Source: JAHIVN01 sp018816645
GTDB taxonomy: Bacteria; Patescibacteriota; Dojkabacteria; JAHIVN01
DNA: 64,000 nt
Assembly (NCBI GenBank): GCA_043816305.1
Contig: JBDRHZ010000043.1
Coordinates: 44,524 to 108,523 of the forward strand
Reading direction: 5' to 3'
Shown: positions 33,096 through 41,773 of the stretch, in pieces
Layout of the letters: the number at the start of each line of letters is the position of its first letter
Numbering within the stretch: the first letter of the stretch is position 1
Made by a program: the position numbers and the translations under genes
The notes under the pieces: model-generated
The model's input: only the letters and a program-made list of their open reading frames with translations
Database searches by the model: none
What the model was told of the DNA's origin: nothing

Positions 33096-33665
33096 ATGAA
33101 AGATATTGAAGTAGAACTTAAATACCGGGTCAAGAACAAGAAAGGATTATTATCTTGGCTAAATAAACACGCAAAGAAGGCATATGAATATCATCAAATT
33201 GACGAGTACTTTACACGTCCGGACAAGAACTTCTTTGATAAGAAGATACCGGATGAATATCTGAGAATTCGCAGAAGCGGGATGAGTTATTCAATTGCAT
33301 ATAAACTGTGGTACTCAACTGAAGAGGGCGAGGGGACGCACTGCGATGAATATGAAACGGATGTGAAGGATGGCAAGCAGCTGGAAAAGATTTTCAAAGC
33401 GCTTGAATTTAAAACTCTGGTGATCGTGGACAAAAAGAGGGCAGCATATGATTACAGAAACTTCGAAATAGCGGTAGATGACGTTCGGGAAGTAGGTGTA
33501 GTATGCGAGATTGAGATTAGGGGGAATTTTAAAAGTATCGACGAGGCTCAAGCCCAAATAAGGGAAATGGCTATGAAGCTTGGGTTTGAGGAGAAAGATA
33601 GGTCAGAAGACATTAAATTAGGATATGCACTCTTGATAGCGAAGAAGAAGGGATTATTTAGCTGA
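33096..33665 (+). CDS. CYTH domain protein (class IV adenylate cyclase/thiamine-triphosphatase-like)
   Basis: 189 residues. The signature ExExK is present at the N-terminus (DIEVELKYRV), followed by basic and acidic strands lining the triphosphate tunnel: EYLRIRRSG, SIAYKLWYST, CDEYETDV, KKRAAYDY, EIAVDDV and VCEIEIRG. Members bind organic or inorganic triphosphates; activities include cAMP synthesis and tri- or polyphosphatase. The internal LYAL-like C-terminus is not informative. ATG 33096 is used because ExExK begins five residues later; TTG 33087 is an unlikely alternative. It pairs with the NUDIX gene upstream. Confidence 0.85.
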   Translation: MKDIEVELKYRVKNKKGLLSWLNKHAKKAYEYHQIDEYFTRPDKNFFDKKIPDEYLRIRRSGMSYSIAYKLWYSTEEGEGTHCDEYETDVKDGKQLEKIFKALEFKTLVIVDKKRAAYDYRNFEIAVDDVREVGVVCEIEIRGNFKSIDEAQAQIREMAMKLGFEEKDRSEDIKLGYALLIAKKKGLFS

Positions 33666-33803
33666 AAGATATTTGTGAGTGACGGATAGCAAATAGCATA
33701 CAGTATACAGACTACCTTTCTGCAGGCTCAATGCAGGCGGGTTACGGTGTACCCTTCGACTATGCTCCCATGGTCTGACGACCAGGACAGGCAGGGCAAG
33801 CAG

Positions 33804-33832
33804 TTTACAGTTCTACCCTTTTCCGATATAGT
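33804..33832 (+). promoter_or_regulatory. Leaderless promoter of the acyl-CoA synthetase gene
   Basis: TTTACA at 33804-33809 and TATAGT at 33827-33832, 17 bases apart; the A of the ATG at 33840 lies 8 bases after the -10, the expected transcription start. No Shine-Dalgarno exists. This decides the start at 33840 rather than 33747. Confidence 0.65.
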
Positions 33833-33839
33833 ATTCACT

Positions 33840-35969
33840 ATGAAAGACATAAGATCGCTGTTGTATCCAAAATCGATAGCTATAGTTGGAGCATCCCGAG
33901 ACAGGGGCAAGCTTGGCCGGATTATTCTTGATAACGTAACGAAAAACGGATTTACAGGTGATATTTACCCGGTGAATCCAAAAGCCAAGAAAATTAAGAA
34001 TATTGTCTGTTATCCAGATATCAAGTCTATAAAAAAGCCAATTGATCTGGCCATCATCGCAATACCTTCGACATTTGTATTTGATACAGTCAAAGATTTA
34101 ACTCCAAATGAGGTAAAAAATGTAGTTGTTATCTCAGCCGGCTATTCGGAAATAGGACAAGATGGCATGATGGCCGAATTAAAACTCGGAGCGGTTCTGG
34201 AGAAAAATGGAATTAACCTCTTGGGTCCTAATTGTCTTGGGCTTATCTCCAGCGGAGTAAATCTGAATGCAACGTTTGCTAAGAACAATGTAAAGCAAGG
34301 GAATGTTGCATTTTTGTCTCAATCTGGAGCTTTGGGATCTGCGGCGCTTAGCTGGGCTGAGGAGACTGGTGTCGGTTTTTCCCATTTCGTCTCCATTGGC
34401 AATAAGGCCGATCTAGCAGAGAATGATTTTGTAGAATTCTTCACTTTGGACGAATCGGTGAAGGCAATATTTATGTATCTGGAGGATTTTGTAGACGGTA
34501 GAGAGCTTATGAAACTCGGACAGAAGACGAGAAAGCCAATAGTGGTCATGAAGCCTGGTGTATCAGAAGAAGCACAGAAAGCACTCGGTTCGCATACAGG
34601 ATCTTTGGCACAGGATGATCTGATTGTCTCTGCGGCTATGAGACAGGGGGGAATAATTCGGGTTGATACCATAGAGAATATGCTGAGTTTGATGCAGATG
34701 TTTTCCTTTCCGAAGCAGTTAAAAGGTCCCAATGTTGCCATTGTAACAAACGCAGGAGGACCAGGAGTAATTACTACAGATGCTATAGTTCAGGCAGGAC
34801 TCAATGTCGCCAAAATCAGTCAAAAGACCCAGCAAGCCCTGGCTATGAACCTTCCCTCATCCGCTAGTGTAAAAAATCCTATAGATGTTTTGGGAGATGC
34901 AAGGGCAGATAGATATGAGATAGTCCTGCAAAAAGTCTTGACAGATCCGGGGGTGGATTGTGTTTTAACTCTTCTCACGACTCAGGTAATGACCGAAGTA
35001 GAAGAAACTGCCAAAGTAATAGTAAAAGCTGCTAAAACAAGCGGTAAATTCATTGTTCCTGTTTTTATAGGTGGGAAAGGTCTTGATAAGGGACTCGGGG
35101 TATTTCGTGATAATAATATGTCATTTTTCAGGTATCCCAATGATGCTATTGACGTTTTAGCCTATTTTTATGAGCATTCAAGAGAAGGGAAGAGGGAACA
35201 ACACAAACTTAGAGCAATTCTGAGTACGAACAAGGAGAAGTTCTCTAAGATGATGGAGAAAAGCTATGAGGTTTCGGACTTAGTAGATGTTGAAAGGTTA
35301 TTGAAAGAATATAAGATACCTTCACTCGAATCCTACTTTGCTCAAGATATAGCAGGGGCAAGAAAGAGTGCAGAGGCCTTGGGATATCCTCTTGTAATGA
35401 AGTTGATTCACCCTGAACTTTTGCATAAAACGGACGTAAATGCTGTCAGGCTAAACATCCGTAGTGAAAATGAACTGGAAGAGGCTCTAGTATCGTTAGA
35501 AAAATTAGGCACGAAACTAGAACTGACAAATTATAAACTGCAAGTACAGCATTTTGTCAAAGGTGCTGTTGAGCTTATCGTTGGTGTCAAAAGAGATGAC
35601 GCACAATTTACAGAAATTGGAGGGGAGAGAATCCTGCGCAAACATGGCTTTGGACACACTCTGCTTTTTGGGATGGGCGGCATATATACTGAGATTTACA
35701 AAGACGTAGCTCTTCGAATCATTCCTCTAATGGAGCGCGATGTTTCAGGAATTATCAGAGAAACTAAAATCAGTGAGGTTCTCAAAGGTGCGAGAGGGCA
35801 GAACTACGACTTGAAGGAGGTAAAAAGAGTCATTCGTAACATAAATCAGCTGATATTGGACTTTCCTCAGATATCAGAACTTGATATAAACCCGCTTTTT
35901 GTGAAAGAGAACGGAGTTTGGGCTGTAGACGTGAAAATGGTTGTGAAAAGGTATACTCCTAGTGAGTAG
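33840..35969 (+). CDS. ADP-forming acetyl/acyl-CoA synthetase, fused alpha-beta subunits
   Basis: Converts acyl-CoA, ADP and phosphate to acid, CoA and ATP, the ATP-yielding last step of fermentation in archaea and some bacteria. 709 residues: CoA-binding Rossmann domain (LLYPKSIAIVGASRD), two succinyl-CoA-synthetase-like domains with LLGPNCLGLI, FLSQSGALG and the phosphohistidine loop GSHTGSLA, then an ATP-grasp domain (IPSLESYFAQDI, YPLVMKLIHPELLHKTD, GVELIVGVKRD-like). The start follows a leaderless promoter, and the longer ORF from 33747 adds non-homologous residues. Around 35515-35550 the loop KLELTNYKLQ may derive from a repeat word. Together with KorAB it suggests 2-oxoacid fermentation with substrate-level ATP. 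Confidence 0.93.
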   Translation: MKDIRSLLYPKSIAIVGASRDRGKLGRIILDNVTKNGFTGDIYPVNPKAKKIKNIVCYPDIKSIKKPIDLAIIAIPSTFVFDTVKDLTPNEVKNVVVISAGYSEIGQDGMMAELKLGAVLEKNGINLLGPNCLGLISSGVNLNATFAKNNVKQGNVAFLSQSGALGSAALSWAEETGVGFSHFVSIGNKADLAENDFVEFFTLDESVKAIFMYLEDFVDGRELMKLGQKTRKPIVVMKPGVSEEAQKALGSHTGSLAQDDLIVSAAMRQGGIIRVDTIENMLSLMQMFSFPKQLKGPNVAIVTNAGGPGVITTDAIVQAGLNVAKISQKTQQALAMNLPSSASVKNPIDVLGDARADRYEIVLQKVLTDPGVDCVLTLLTTQVMTEVEETAKVIVKAAKTSGKFIVPVFIGGKGLDKGLGVFRDNNMSFFRYPNDAIDVLAYFYEHSREGKREQHKLRAILSTNKEKFSKMMEKSYEVSDLVDVERLLKEYKIPSLESYFAQDIAGARKSAEALGYPLVMKLIHPELLHKTDVNAVRLNIRSENELEEALVSLEKLGTKLELTNYKLQVQHFVKGAVELIVGVKRDDAQFTEIGGERILRKHGFGHTLLFGMGGIYTEIYKDVALRIIPLMERDVSGIIRETKISEVLKGARGQNYDLKEVKRVIRNINQLILDFPQISELDINPLFVKENGVWAVDVKMVVKRYTPSE

Positions 35970-36145
35970 AATGTAAGAATCATGTAACCAGTTTTCTATA
36001 GAAATCAATTTTTCCACCAGGTAGCTATTGTCATTCAATCTTTAAACTTAAGAACAAAGAGCGAAAGCTGTTGTTGTAAAAGTTATGATTAGGGGGTTAT
36101 TGTTTGTAATTATTAGCTTCTCAATTCAATAAGGTTTTTTCCTGT

Positions 36146-36583
36146 TTAAACGATTTCAAGTGCGGTCTCTATGATAGCATTCACTCCTTTCCGTACGTAA
36201 TTGCCGCCCTTGAACCCAGCGAGTTTGTTTCTGAGAGCTGAGGTCAAAAGCCTCGTGACAAGTGATATATCTTCTTCTGGGCACATGATGATGAGCTTCT
36301 TGCTTCCAACGGACAGGATTTCTGCAGATATTTCGCCGAGAACCTCTTTGAAGAATTTTTTCTTGTATTCTTCCCGAACCCTTTGTTTATCCGATATCCC
36401 TCCACCAGATGTGCCTCTGAAATAGCCGGCCTTGTCATCCCAGACTGGAAGTTTTGCCTGAAGTTTTCTTTCTTTGATTGCTCTTCCTGAGATTTGTAGG
36501 CATTTGGCGTGCTTTTCATCAAGGATAAGTATGCAGAATTTGTCCAGGACTTTTTTTGCCTGGGAGATATTTAGCTGGGCCAT
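36146..36583 (-). CDS. Conserved hypothetical protein, eRF1-domain-like
   Basis: About 145 residues. The segment KFCILILDEKHAKCLQISG resembles the start of eRF1 domain-2/3-like or host-attachment-type proteins, in which a strand with a D-x-x-x-A pattern leads a small alpha/beta fold; KKLIIMCPEEDISLVTRLL fits a later strand-helix pair. The similarity is by eye and weak. ATG 36583 (MAQLNIS) is preferred over 36622, which adds an aromatic-rich stretch. It stands alone facing the acyl-CoA synthetase. A role around translation or ribosomes would be speculative. Confidence 0.5.
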   Translation of the reverse strand: MAQLNISQAKKVLDKFCILILDEKHAKCLQISGRAIKERKLQAKLPVWDDKAGYFRGTSGGGISDKQRVREEYKKKFFKEVLGEISAEILSVGSKKLIIMCPEEDISLVTRLLTSALRNKLAGFKGGNYVRKGVNAIIETALEIV

Positions 36584-36756
36584 GTAGAATGGGTGAAAAG
36601 TTATGTAGAAATAGTTTAACATAAGTAGGGAAGGATTTGAATTGTTTATTTGCGATATTGTTATATTGTTGGAAATGCAGGCTTGTAGTAGAGTCTGGTT
36701 TCAACTGGATGATTCTGCACTGATATATAGTCAGCTATAATTATCAGCACTGACAG

Positions 36757-36777
36757 ATGCGGCCTGGAAGGCCGCAT
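36757..36777. other. Perfect 9-bp GC-rich hairpin
   Basis: atgcggcct and aggccgcat around gga, in the 260-base gap between divergent genes. No T-run, so not a standard terminator; a REP-like repeat or structural element. Nothing else was recognised in the gap. Confidence 0.5.
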
Positions 36778-36846
36778 TCTACTAGCAACTCGTAATGGAG
36801 TACGTTTCCAGGCGTTTTACAATGTTACTATTAGCGGATTGATTTT

Positions 36847-37134
36847 ATGGACAGCGAACCTACGAGAGTACCTCGAACAGTTAATGTAGTATTGTCGGAA
36901 GGTACTTCTCTATTTCCTCTGGTTCCAGTGGCAGGAACCGGAGATTGGGACGAAACTATATCTGTTATCGGCTGGGGAGGGGATAGGCTTATTTTAGGAG
37001 GGAATGGCTCTGGTCCTGTTCCCTTTTTTTCAGGCAAGTATATGTTTGTTCAGGAAATTCTTTCTGGGATTGTTGTGAGAGTACTTCATGGTGATGTTTA
37101 TTATGTTGTTCCACAAGGCTCTGTACAGTTCTGA
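36847..37134 (+). CDS. Hypothetical protein (95 aa)
   Basis: Not recognised. The protein is rich in Val, Gly, Pro and Thr with alternating hydrophobic residues (ISVIGWGGDRLILGG), so a small beta-rich domain is expected; no signal or membrane helix. Its composition resembles the lone 118-residue orphan at 17365. It heads three small plus-strand orphans (36847, 37195 and 37576) that may be one transcript, each spaced 30-60 bases from the next. Confidence 0.5.
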   Translation: MDSEPTRVPRTVNVVLSEGTSLFPLVPVAGTGDWDETISVIGWGGDRLILGGNGSGPVPFFSGKYMFVQEILSGIVVRVLHGDVYYVVPQGSVQF

Positions 37135-37194
37135 CTTGAGGTTTTGTATAGATTGCTGATATAATCAGGGTTATCTGCCATATTTAGTAAAATA

Positions 37195-37542
37195 ATGGAG
37201 CTACTACATCGATTTACCAGCTGGATGTGTGAAACGAGAGATACGGCAAAGTCTGAGCAAGTATTTGATCAATTCATATCCAGAAGAGATCCTGCAACGA
37301 GAAGACGGCTAGAGACAATACTAGTAAGAACTATCCTAGGTTCTAAAGTAGTAGGATTGGAAATAATAGCCCTAAGTTCTTATTCTATATTAGGGTTAGG
37401 CCTTACGATTGGTATTTGGGAATGGTCGAATGGAGAAGAAGTCAAGTTTTTAATCCGGCAAAGACTTAGAGATGTAGAATTGGTGATGAAATTGAAGGGA
37501 GTAGAAGCGGTAAGGGCTTTGTTTATGGGAAATCAAAGGTAG
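37195..37542 (+). CDS. Hypothetical protein with one membrane segment (115 aa)
   Basis: Residues 45-75 (SKVVGLEIIALSSYSILGLG onward) form a hydrophobic helix, flanked by basic helices (RRDPATRRRLE before, RQRLRDVELVMKLKG after). Not recognised. It is the second of three small orphans; a bitopic adaptor with two cytoplasmic or periplasmic arms is plausible. ATG 37195 follows a TTAGTAAAATA stretch with no Shine-Dalgarno. Confidence 0.5.
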   Translation: MELLHRFTSWMCETRDTAKSEQVFDQFISRRDPATRRRLETILVRTILGSKVVGLEIIALSSYSILGLGLTIGIWEWSNGEEVKFLIRQRLRDVELVMKLKGVEAVRALFMGNQR

Positions 37543-37575
37543 ATAATTCAGAAACATTAGTGCATAGATTAAGCC

Positions 37576-38130
37576 ATGGAAATCGAAGCTATACATACAG
37601 TTCTCGAGTTTGACTATATCCCATCGCAGCAAGTTTCGGCTTTAATACCTGATAAAGCAGGTCCCATCCAAGCAAGAACCGGAAATTTCCGTGCCGGTCC
37701 ATTTACAGTAGATTTCATTAGAGGAGCTAAGCTTGAAGTAGTGGGGCTTTTGCATTTCAAACTTGATGCTTCACGTTTAAACTATGGTTTTCTTGTTCGA
37801 GATATGGATAGTGCTGGGGAAAGATTGTATTGGCTTTCGAGCAAAGCTCTGTCTTTGGACCAGCTTTATGAAATAGGCGGAGTGCAGGCATTTGACTTTC
37901 GGAGAGATAATGGTGAGCGTTTTCGGGTAGTGGTAAATATAACTGGAGAGAAAGTTGTTGTTAGGCTGGATGAGGTAGGGGAGTATCCTTATCCGGCAGG
38001 CTTTGTCGGCGCAACTGGATTTGAAAAGACGGTAGTTAGCCCAGAAAATATTCGTGATCTTATACACGCTATAGGGTTCTTTATCGAGAGTAATTTTGAT
38101 GTTGCAACCATAAGAGCAGCATTTAGGTAG
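37576..38130 (+). CDS. Hypothetical protein (184 aa)
   Basis: Not recognised. Strand-rich N-terminal two-thirds (EAIHTVLEFDYIPSQ, GPFTVDFIRGAKLEVVG, FRVVVNITGEKVVVRLDE) and a helical end. It has no membrane segment, although residues 120-140 would suit a beta-sandwich core. It is the third of the small-orphan run; the 34-base gap after the 37195 gene contains ATTAGTGCATAGATTAAG and no Shine-Dalgarno. Confidence 0.6.
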   Translation: MEIEAIHTVLEFDYIPSQQVSALIPDKAGPIQARTGNFRAGPFTVDFIRGAKLEVVGLLHFKLDASRLNYGFLVRDMDSAGERLYWLSSKALSLDQLYEIGGVQAFDFRRDNGERFRVVVNITGEKVVVRLDEVGEYPYPAGFVGATGFEKTVVSPENIRDLIHAIGFFIESNFDVATIRAAFR

Positions 38131-38260
38131 GGAACAGATTAACTATAATTACTCAAACTCCCTGATCATCTAAATTATAGAACATCACTTCCCTTATTTA
38201 ACAAGTTCTTTTTTTACTGGAGAAGTCTGGTTGGGTGACGAATGTTTAATTAAATTGCGA

Positions 38261-39547
38261 TTATTTGATTAGGTTTATATTATTGCTAATAAGTTCAAGA
38301 TTAATGTCTGCTCCCATAGCAAGTACATTGCACCTTTCCTTAACAAGTATTTCTCTAGCTATGGTTGCCAGCTCTGTTTGCTTTATATTCTTTTGGATGA
38401 AGTCGCTCGAAATATTTTCCTCATTGAGTTCTGTACCATAAAATGCTGCTTCGGCTAGAAGTTGAGAGTAGGGTAGGTTTTTCAAATGTACTATATCATT
38501 AAGTGTTTTTTTTCGAGCTAGTAGAAATAACTTCTCGTCAGTTCCAATTGTTGAAATAATTGAAAAAAACTCTTTTAGTGTTGTGTCGATCAAAATGGGG
38601 TTTATCGGGAGCAGAACTTTGATCCAAGTATGATCAAGCAGTTTGTGCAGGTGTACAAAGTGATTGTATACAGAACCAAGTTTTTTGGTAAGCTGTTGAT
38701 GAATCAGTACTTGTAAATAATTGATTAATGTTCTTAGTTTCAGAATATTCTCAAAAGAGTATTCTATATAAAATGGAAAACCAACAAGGAGATAGTCCAG
38801 TTGTAAGTGTAGTGTCTTCTCTACCCAGACATGCGAATGAAAGTTTTTATGGCTGATAACTTCCGAGTCTTGTTCTTCCAGAGGCCGATCTTCTATTGAT
38901 CCAAGCTGACTCACTCTAGGGGTTGCTATGTTTTTGTTGATATATTCGGCTACCCCTCCAGAATCTAAGTTTCCCACGACCGCTATATATAGAGGATGTC
39001 TCAGAATTCTATCTCTGAAAGATAATATTTGACTTGCCGAAAGTTTAGAGACAGTTTGATAGGTACCTATTGTCGGGTACTTGAATCCTGAGCTCGAATT
39101 CTGCCAGATTCTCTCGTTGAACAGATCTTGTATATGTATATCAGGGAAGTCTTTCCTTTGACGAATTTCAGTTCTAACTATATTTTTCGTCCGTTCGAGA
39201 ATGGCGTTATCAATATTTATTTCAGATAAGATCAAAGAAATTACCTTTATAGCTTGCTCGATGTATCTATGAATGCAGGAGACTGTAATAAGTATGTATT
39301 CATAAGTTGTTTTAGCGTAAATATGGATGTTATACCTATGTAGTAACTCACCGTATTTCTCGACTGGTTGATTATTTTGTGGACTAAAGTAGAGGAGATG
39401 CTCAATAAGGTGGCTGATGCCTGCATTTGCGGAGTTTTCATAACGGTTTCCTGCAGGAATAACGAGAGTGATACTTGAAAATTCTTCTTGGGTAGATTTT
39501 TTATGAAATAGTTTTGAGCCATCTGGAAAGTTGTGCGATTTGATCAT
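38261..39547 (-). CDS. M16-family zinc metallopeptidase
   Basis: 428 residues, the length of a single M16 (pitrilysin-type) half-clam subunit. The inverted zinc motif HxxEH is at residues 46-50 (SHLIEHLLYF), and the third ligand Glu is at about 127 (RTEIRQRKDFPD), both intact. The C-terminal half follows the M16 middle domain. It should cleave small peptides or processed polypeptides in the cytoplasm or, if exported, at the surface; no signal peptide is seen. It is a lone gene; the usual partner subunit is absent here, so it may work as a homodimer. Confidence 0.88.
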   Translation of the reverse strand: MIKSHNFPDGSKLFHKKSTQEEFSSITLVIPAGNRYENSANAGISHLIEHLLYFSPQNNQPVEKYGELLHRYNIHIYAKTTYEYILITVSCIHRYIEQAIKVISLILSEINIDNAILERTKNIVRTEIRQRKDFPDIHIQDLFNERIWQNSSSGFKYPTIGTYQTVSKLSASQILSFRDRILRHPLYIAVVGNLDSGGVAEYINKNIATPRVSQLGSIEDRPLEEQDSEVISHKNFHSHVWVEKTLHLQLDYLLVGFPFYIEYSFENILKLRTLINYLQVLIHQQLTKKLGSVYNHFVHLHKLLDHTWIKVLLPINPILIDTTLKEFFSIISTIGTDEKLFLLARKKTLNDIVHLKNLPYSQLLAEAAFYGTELNEENISSDFIQKNIKQTELATIAREILVKERCNVLAMGADINLELISNNINLIK

Positions 39548-39586
39548 TTTACAAAGACACGAATTTGAACTATTATAAATAATACA

Positions 39587-39889
39587 ATGAATTCAGAAGA
39601 AATAAAAATTAAAATCAAAGAACGATTTCCAGGAGTTTACGAAGGAAGGAATCTAGAGGTATTGATGAGAGAGGTCGAGATGCTTACCCCAGTGATTAAA
39701 AATGGATTGGTAGAATTTCTCGAAAGTGAAGTTGTACCTGATATTGAAGTGGAGGGCTACAGTCTTGAGAAGTTAGTTTCTGAACATCAAATGAATGTAT
39801 TGGCTGCCTTTCTGACGCTAGATTGGTTAAGGAAAGAACCGGAAGAAGCCAAAAAGTCGTTGTTGAGGGGACATGATGCTATTGTCTAA
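39587..39889 (+). CDS. Hypothetical small protein near SUKH gene (100 aa)
   Basis: Not recognised. A charged, helical soluble protein (EEIKIKIKERFPGVYEGR, FLESEVVPDIEVEG, LRKEPEEAKKSLLRGHDA). It begins 39 bases after the divergent M16 gene start and is followed 46 bases later by the SUKH protein. Size and place suggest an immunity-like or accessory role in the same unit, but nothing in its sequence proves it. Confidence 0.55.
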   Translation: MNSEEIKIKIKERFPGVYEGRNLEVLMREVEMLTPVIKNGLVEFLESEVVPDIEVEGYSLEKLVSEHQMNVLAAFLTLDWLRKEPEEAKKSLLRGHDAIV

Positions 39890-39935
39890 TATTGTATTTT
39901 GCTGACTTTATCTAACTTTTTACATATTTATACAT

Positions 39936-40376
39936 ATGTGGGATAGAATATTAGGTACACTTTCAGAAAAATTTGAAGTAAAAAAATTCGATGGTGCCGG
40001 AGAAAAGGATATAAATGTTCTTGAGGATAAGCTTGGTGTGAAACTTCCTGAAGAACTTAGAGAACTGTTGAAGAATACAGATGGGTTGGAAGTAGAGAAG
40101 ACAAGGATAATCCGGCCGGTCAAAGATATATTAGAAGATAATGAACGATTCCGATCGGACGAAAATATTCTTAGAAGCTTTATGCCTTTTGACAGTCTGC
40201 TGTTCTTTGGGGATTCGGGTGGAGCAGGGGATCTGTTAGCCTATGCTATTATTCAAGGGGAGATCAGTAAAACAGGTGTATATGTCTGGGATCATGAAAA
40301 TGACAGCAGAACTTGGATAGCGCCTTCAATTCAAAAGCTTTTAGAGTGGTGGATAGATGGGAAAATAAAGGTTTAA
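39936..40376 (+). CDS. SMI1/KNR4 (SUKH) family protein
   Basis: 146 residues with the SUKH hallmarks: GAGEKDINVLEDKLGVKLP, then EELRELLKNTDGL, a middle LLFFGDSGGAGDLLAYAI and VYVWDHENDSRTWIA with the tail SIQKLLEWWIDG. SUKH proteins are frequent immunity proteins for polymorphic and contact-dependent toxins, and some have other roles. No toxin gene is seen nearby, so this may be an orphan immunity gene. It lies in a plus-strand trio with two unrecognised acidic small proteins (39587 and 40407). Confidence 0.85.
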   Translation: MWDRILGTLSEKFEVKKFDGAGEKDINVLEDKLGVKLPEELRELLKNTDGLEVEKTRIIRPVKDILEDNERFRSDENILRSFMPFDSLLFFGDSGGAGDLLAYAIIQGEISKTGVYVWDHENDSRTWIAPSIQKLLEWWIDGKIKV

Positions 40377-40406
40377 TGTGTCTATTTTAATTTATTTAAA
40401 ATAAAG

Positions 40407-40841
40407 ATGGCCAACTACAGTGTAGAAGATCTTATCGTGAAAGGTTGTACTATAAAAAGCCGAGAGGTAGATGGTAAGGTGTTGTGGACTCTGAAATTTG
40501 AATTTGAAGAGTTCCAGCAGAAAGAAGAGGATGGGGGAAATAAAACTCCTGTTTCATTGGGATTTAGCGACTTTGATTTGGGAATTGAAAGAATTGAAGA
40601 TTTAGACGGATTTACAACGGAACTCAGAGAAAAGTTTCATGATGGAGGAGATGGATCGCTATATTTGTTTGAACACAACCCTCTAAACTGGATGAAGCTG
40701 AAGTTTACAAAGGCAGGAGAGAATAGGTATTCGGTTGAATGCGAGTGTTCAGTTGAATTTTCAGGATTTACCGGAGAAGGTGATCAGGACAAGGATTTTC
40801 GATTAAGTTTTACAACTATAGCTGATCATGAGGCGAGATAG
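40407..40841 (+). CDS. Hypothetical acidic protein downstream of SUKH gene (144 aa)
   Basis: Not recognised. Very acidic and strand-rich (LWTLKFEFEEFQQKEEDGG, FSDFDLGIERIEDLDGF, YSVECECSVEFSGF), the usual look of immunity proteins that bind basic toxins. It starts 30 bases after the SUKH gene in the same direction and converges with korB, whose stop lies 9 bases away. The assignment to immunity is an inference from charge and neighbourhood. Confidence 0.55.
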   Translation: MANYSVEDLIVKGCTIKSREVDGKVLWTLKFEFEEFQQKEEDGGNKTPVSLGFSDFDLGIERIEDLDGFTTELREKFHDGGDGSLYLFEHNPLNWMKLKFTKAGENRYSVECECSVEFSGFTGEGDQDKDFRLSFTTIADHEAR

Positions 40842-40850
40842 TAGCAAGGA

Positions 40851-41717
40851 TTACTCAAACTCCCTGATCATCTGAATTATAGAGTATTCTTTTACTTCTT
40901 CAACCAAGGTCTTCTTTTCACCTTTTCTTTGAACCAGTCTCTGGGAGTAGGGGATACTCTTTTTATCCTGGTAGATTATTCCTGTGGCGATCTTCTTTTC
41001 AACATCACTTGCTGTTTCAAAAGCTCTTTTCCAGTCTGAAGCGTCATAGTTCTTCCTTTCGGCTAAGTCAAACACTCTTTCCTGGAACCACTGGAATGTA
41101 TTCAGCTTGTTAAATGTGATGCAGGGCTGTAAAAATTCTACAAAAGAGAATCCTTTGTGTTCCACAGCACTTTTCATTACTTTTACCATTTGTTTTGGAT
41201 TTCCTGCAAAAGTTTTAGCTACGAAAGAAGCGTTTGAGATCAGTGCCAGTTGTGCAGGGACAATGTTATTCTCAACTATTCCTAAGGGAGCCGTTTTTCC
41301 GGGGTTTCCTTCTTCTGTAGTTACTGTCGGCTGGCCGGTTGTCAGACCAAATGTTTGGTTATTATGCATTAGTACTGTAATGTTGTAATTGCTCCTTGCA
41401 GCCCACATCAGGTGATTTACTCCTTCCTCCATAACGCCACCATCTCCGCCGATCGCGATGACTGTCAGTTCAGGGTTTGCTATCTTGATTCCCATTGCAG
41501 CAGCTACAGTTCGACCGTGAAGTGATTTGAAGCCGTAAGTGTTGACCTTGTCAGCCATATTGCCGCTGCAGCCTATGTCGTAAGTCAGAACTGTATTATA
41601 CGGTTCGAGTTCCATCTCCGAAAGTGCCTGTTTTAGACTGTTCCAGATGCCATAGTTCCCGCATCCTGGACACCAGGTTGGGGTTACTGTTGTGTTGAAG
41701 TCCTCGAGTTGTGCCAT
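40851..41717 (-). CDS. korB: 2-oxoacid:ferredoxin oxidoreductase beta subunit
   Basis: TPP-binding subunit that decarboxylates a 2-oxoacid to acyl-CoA with ferredoxin reduction. 288 residues with the CPGCGN cluster/TPP loop, GCSGNMADKV and the TPP motif GDGGVMEEGVNHLMWAARSN ending NN. It is the second gene after korA (56 bases apart). Whether pyruvate or 2-oxoglutarate is the substrate is not visible; the subunit layout (fused gamma-alpha plus beta) is the KorAB type. Acyl-CoA made here would feed the ADP-forming synthetase at 33840. Confidence 0.93.
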   Translation of the reverse strand: MAQLEDFNTTVTPTWCPGCGNYGIWNSLKQALSEMELEPYNTVLTYDIGCSGNMADKVNTYGFKSLHGRTVAAAMGIKIANPELTVIAIGGDGGVMEEGVNHLMWAARSNYNITVLMHNNQTFGLTTGQPTVTTEEGNPGKTAPLGIVENNIVPAQLALISNASFVAKTFAGNPKQMVKVMKSAVEHKGFSFVEFLQPCITFNKLNTFQWFQERVFDLAERKNYDASDWKRAFETASDVEKKIATGIIYQDKKSIPYSQRLVQRKGEKKTLVEEVKEYSIIQMIREFE

Positions 41718-41773
41718 CTGTTCTAGTAATACATAAATATTTTAGCTTTTAGAAATTTCGAATAACCTGCTAT

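Noticed and set aside
34319..34741. 140-codon minus-strand frame inside the acyl-CoA synthetase
   Set aside because: Antisense reading of a strongly conserved gene; Ser/Cys/Pro-rich composition.
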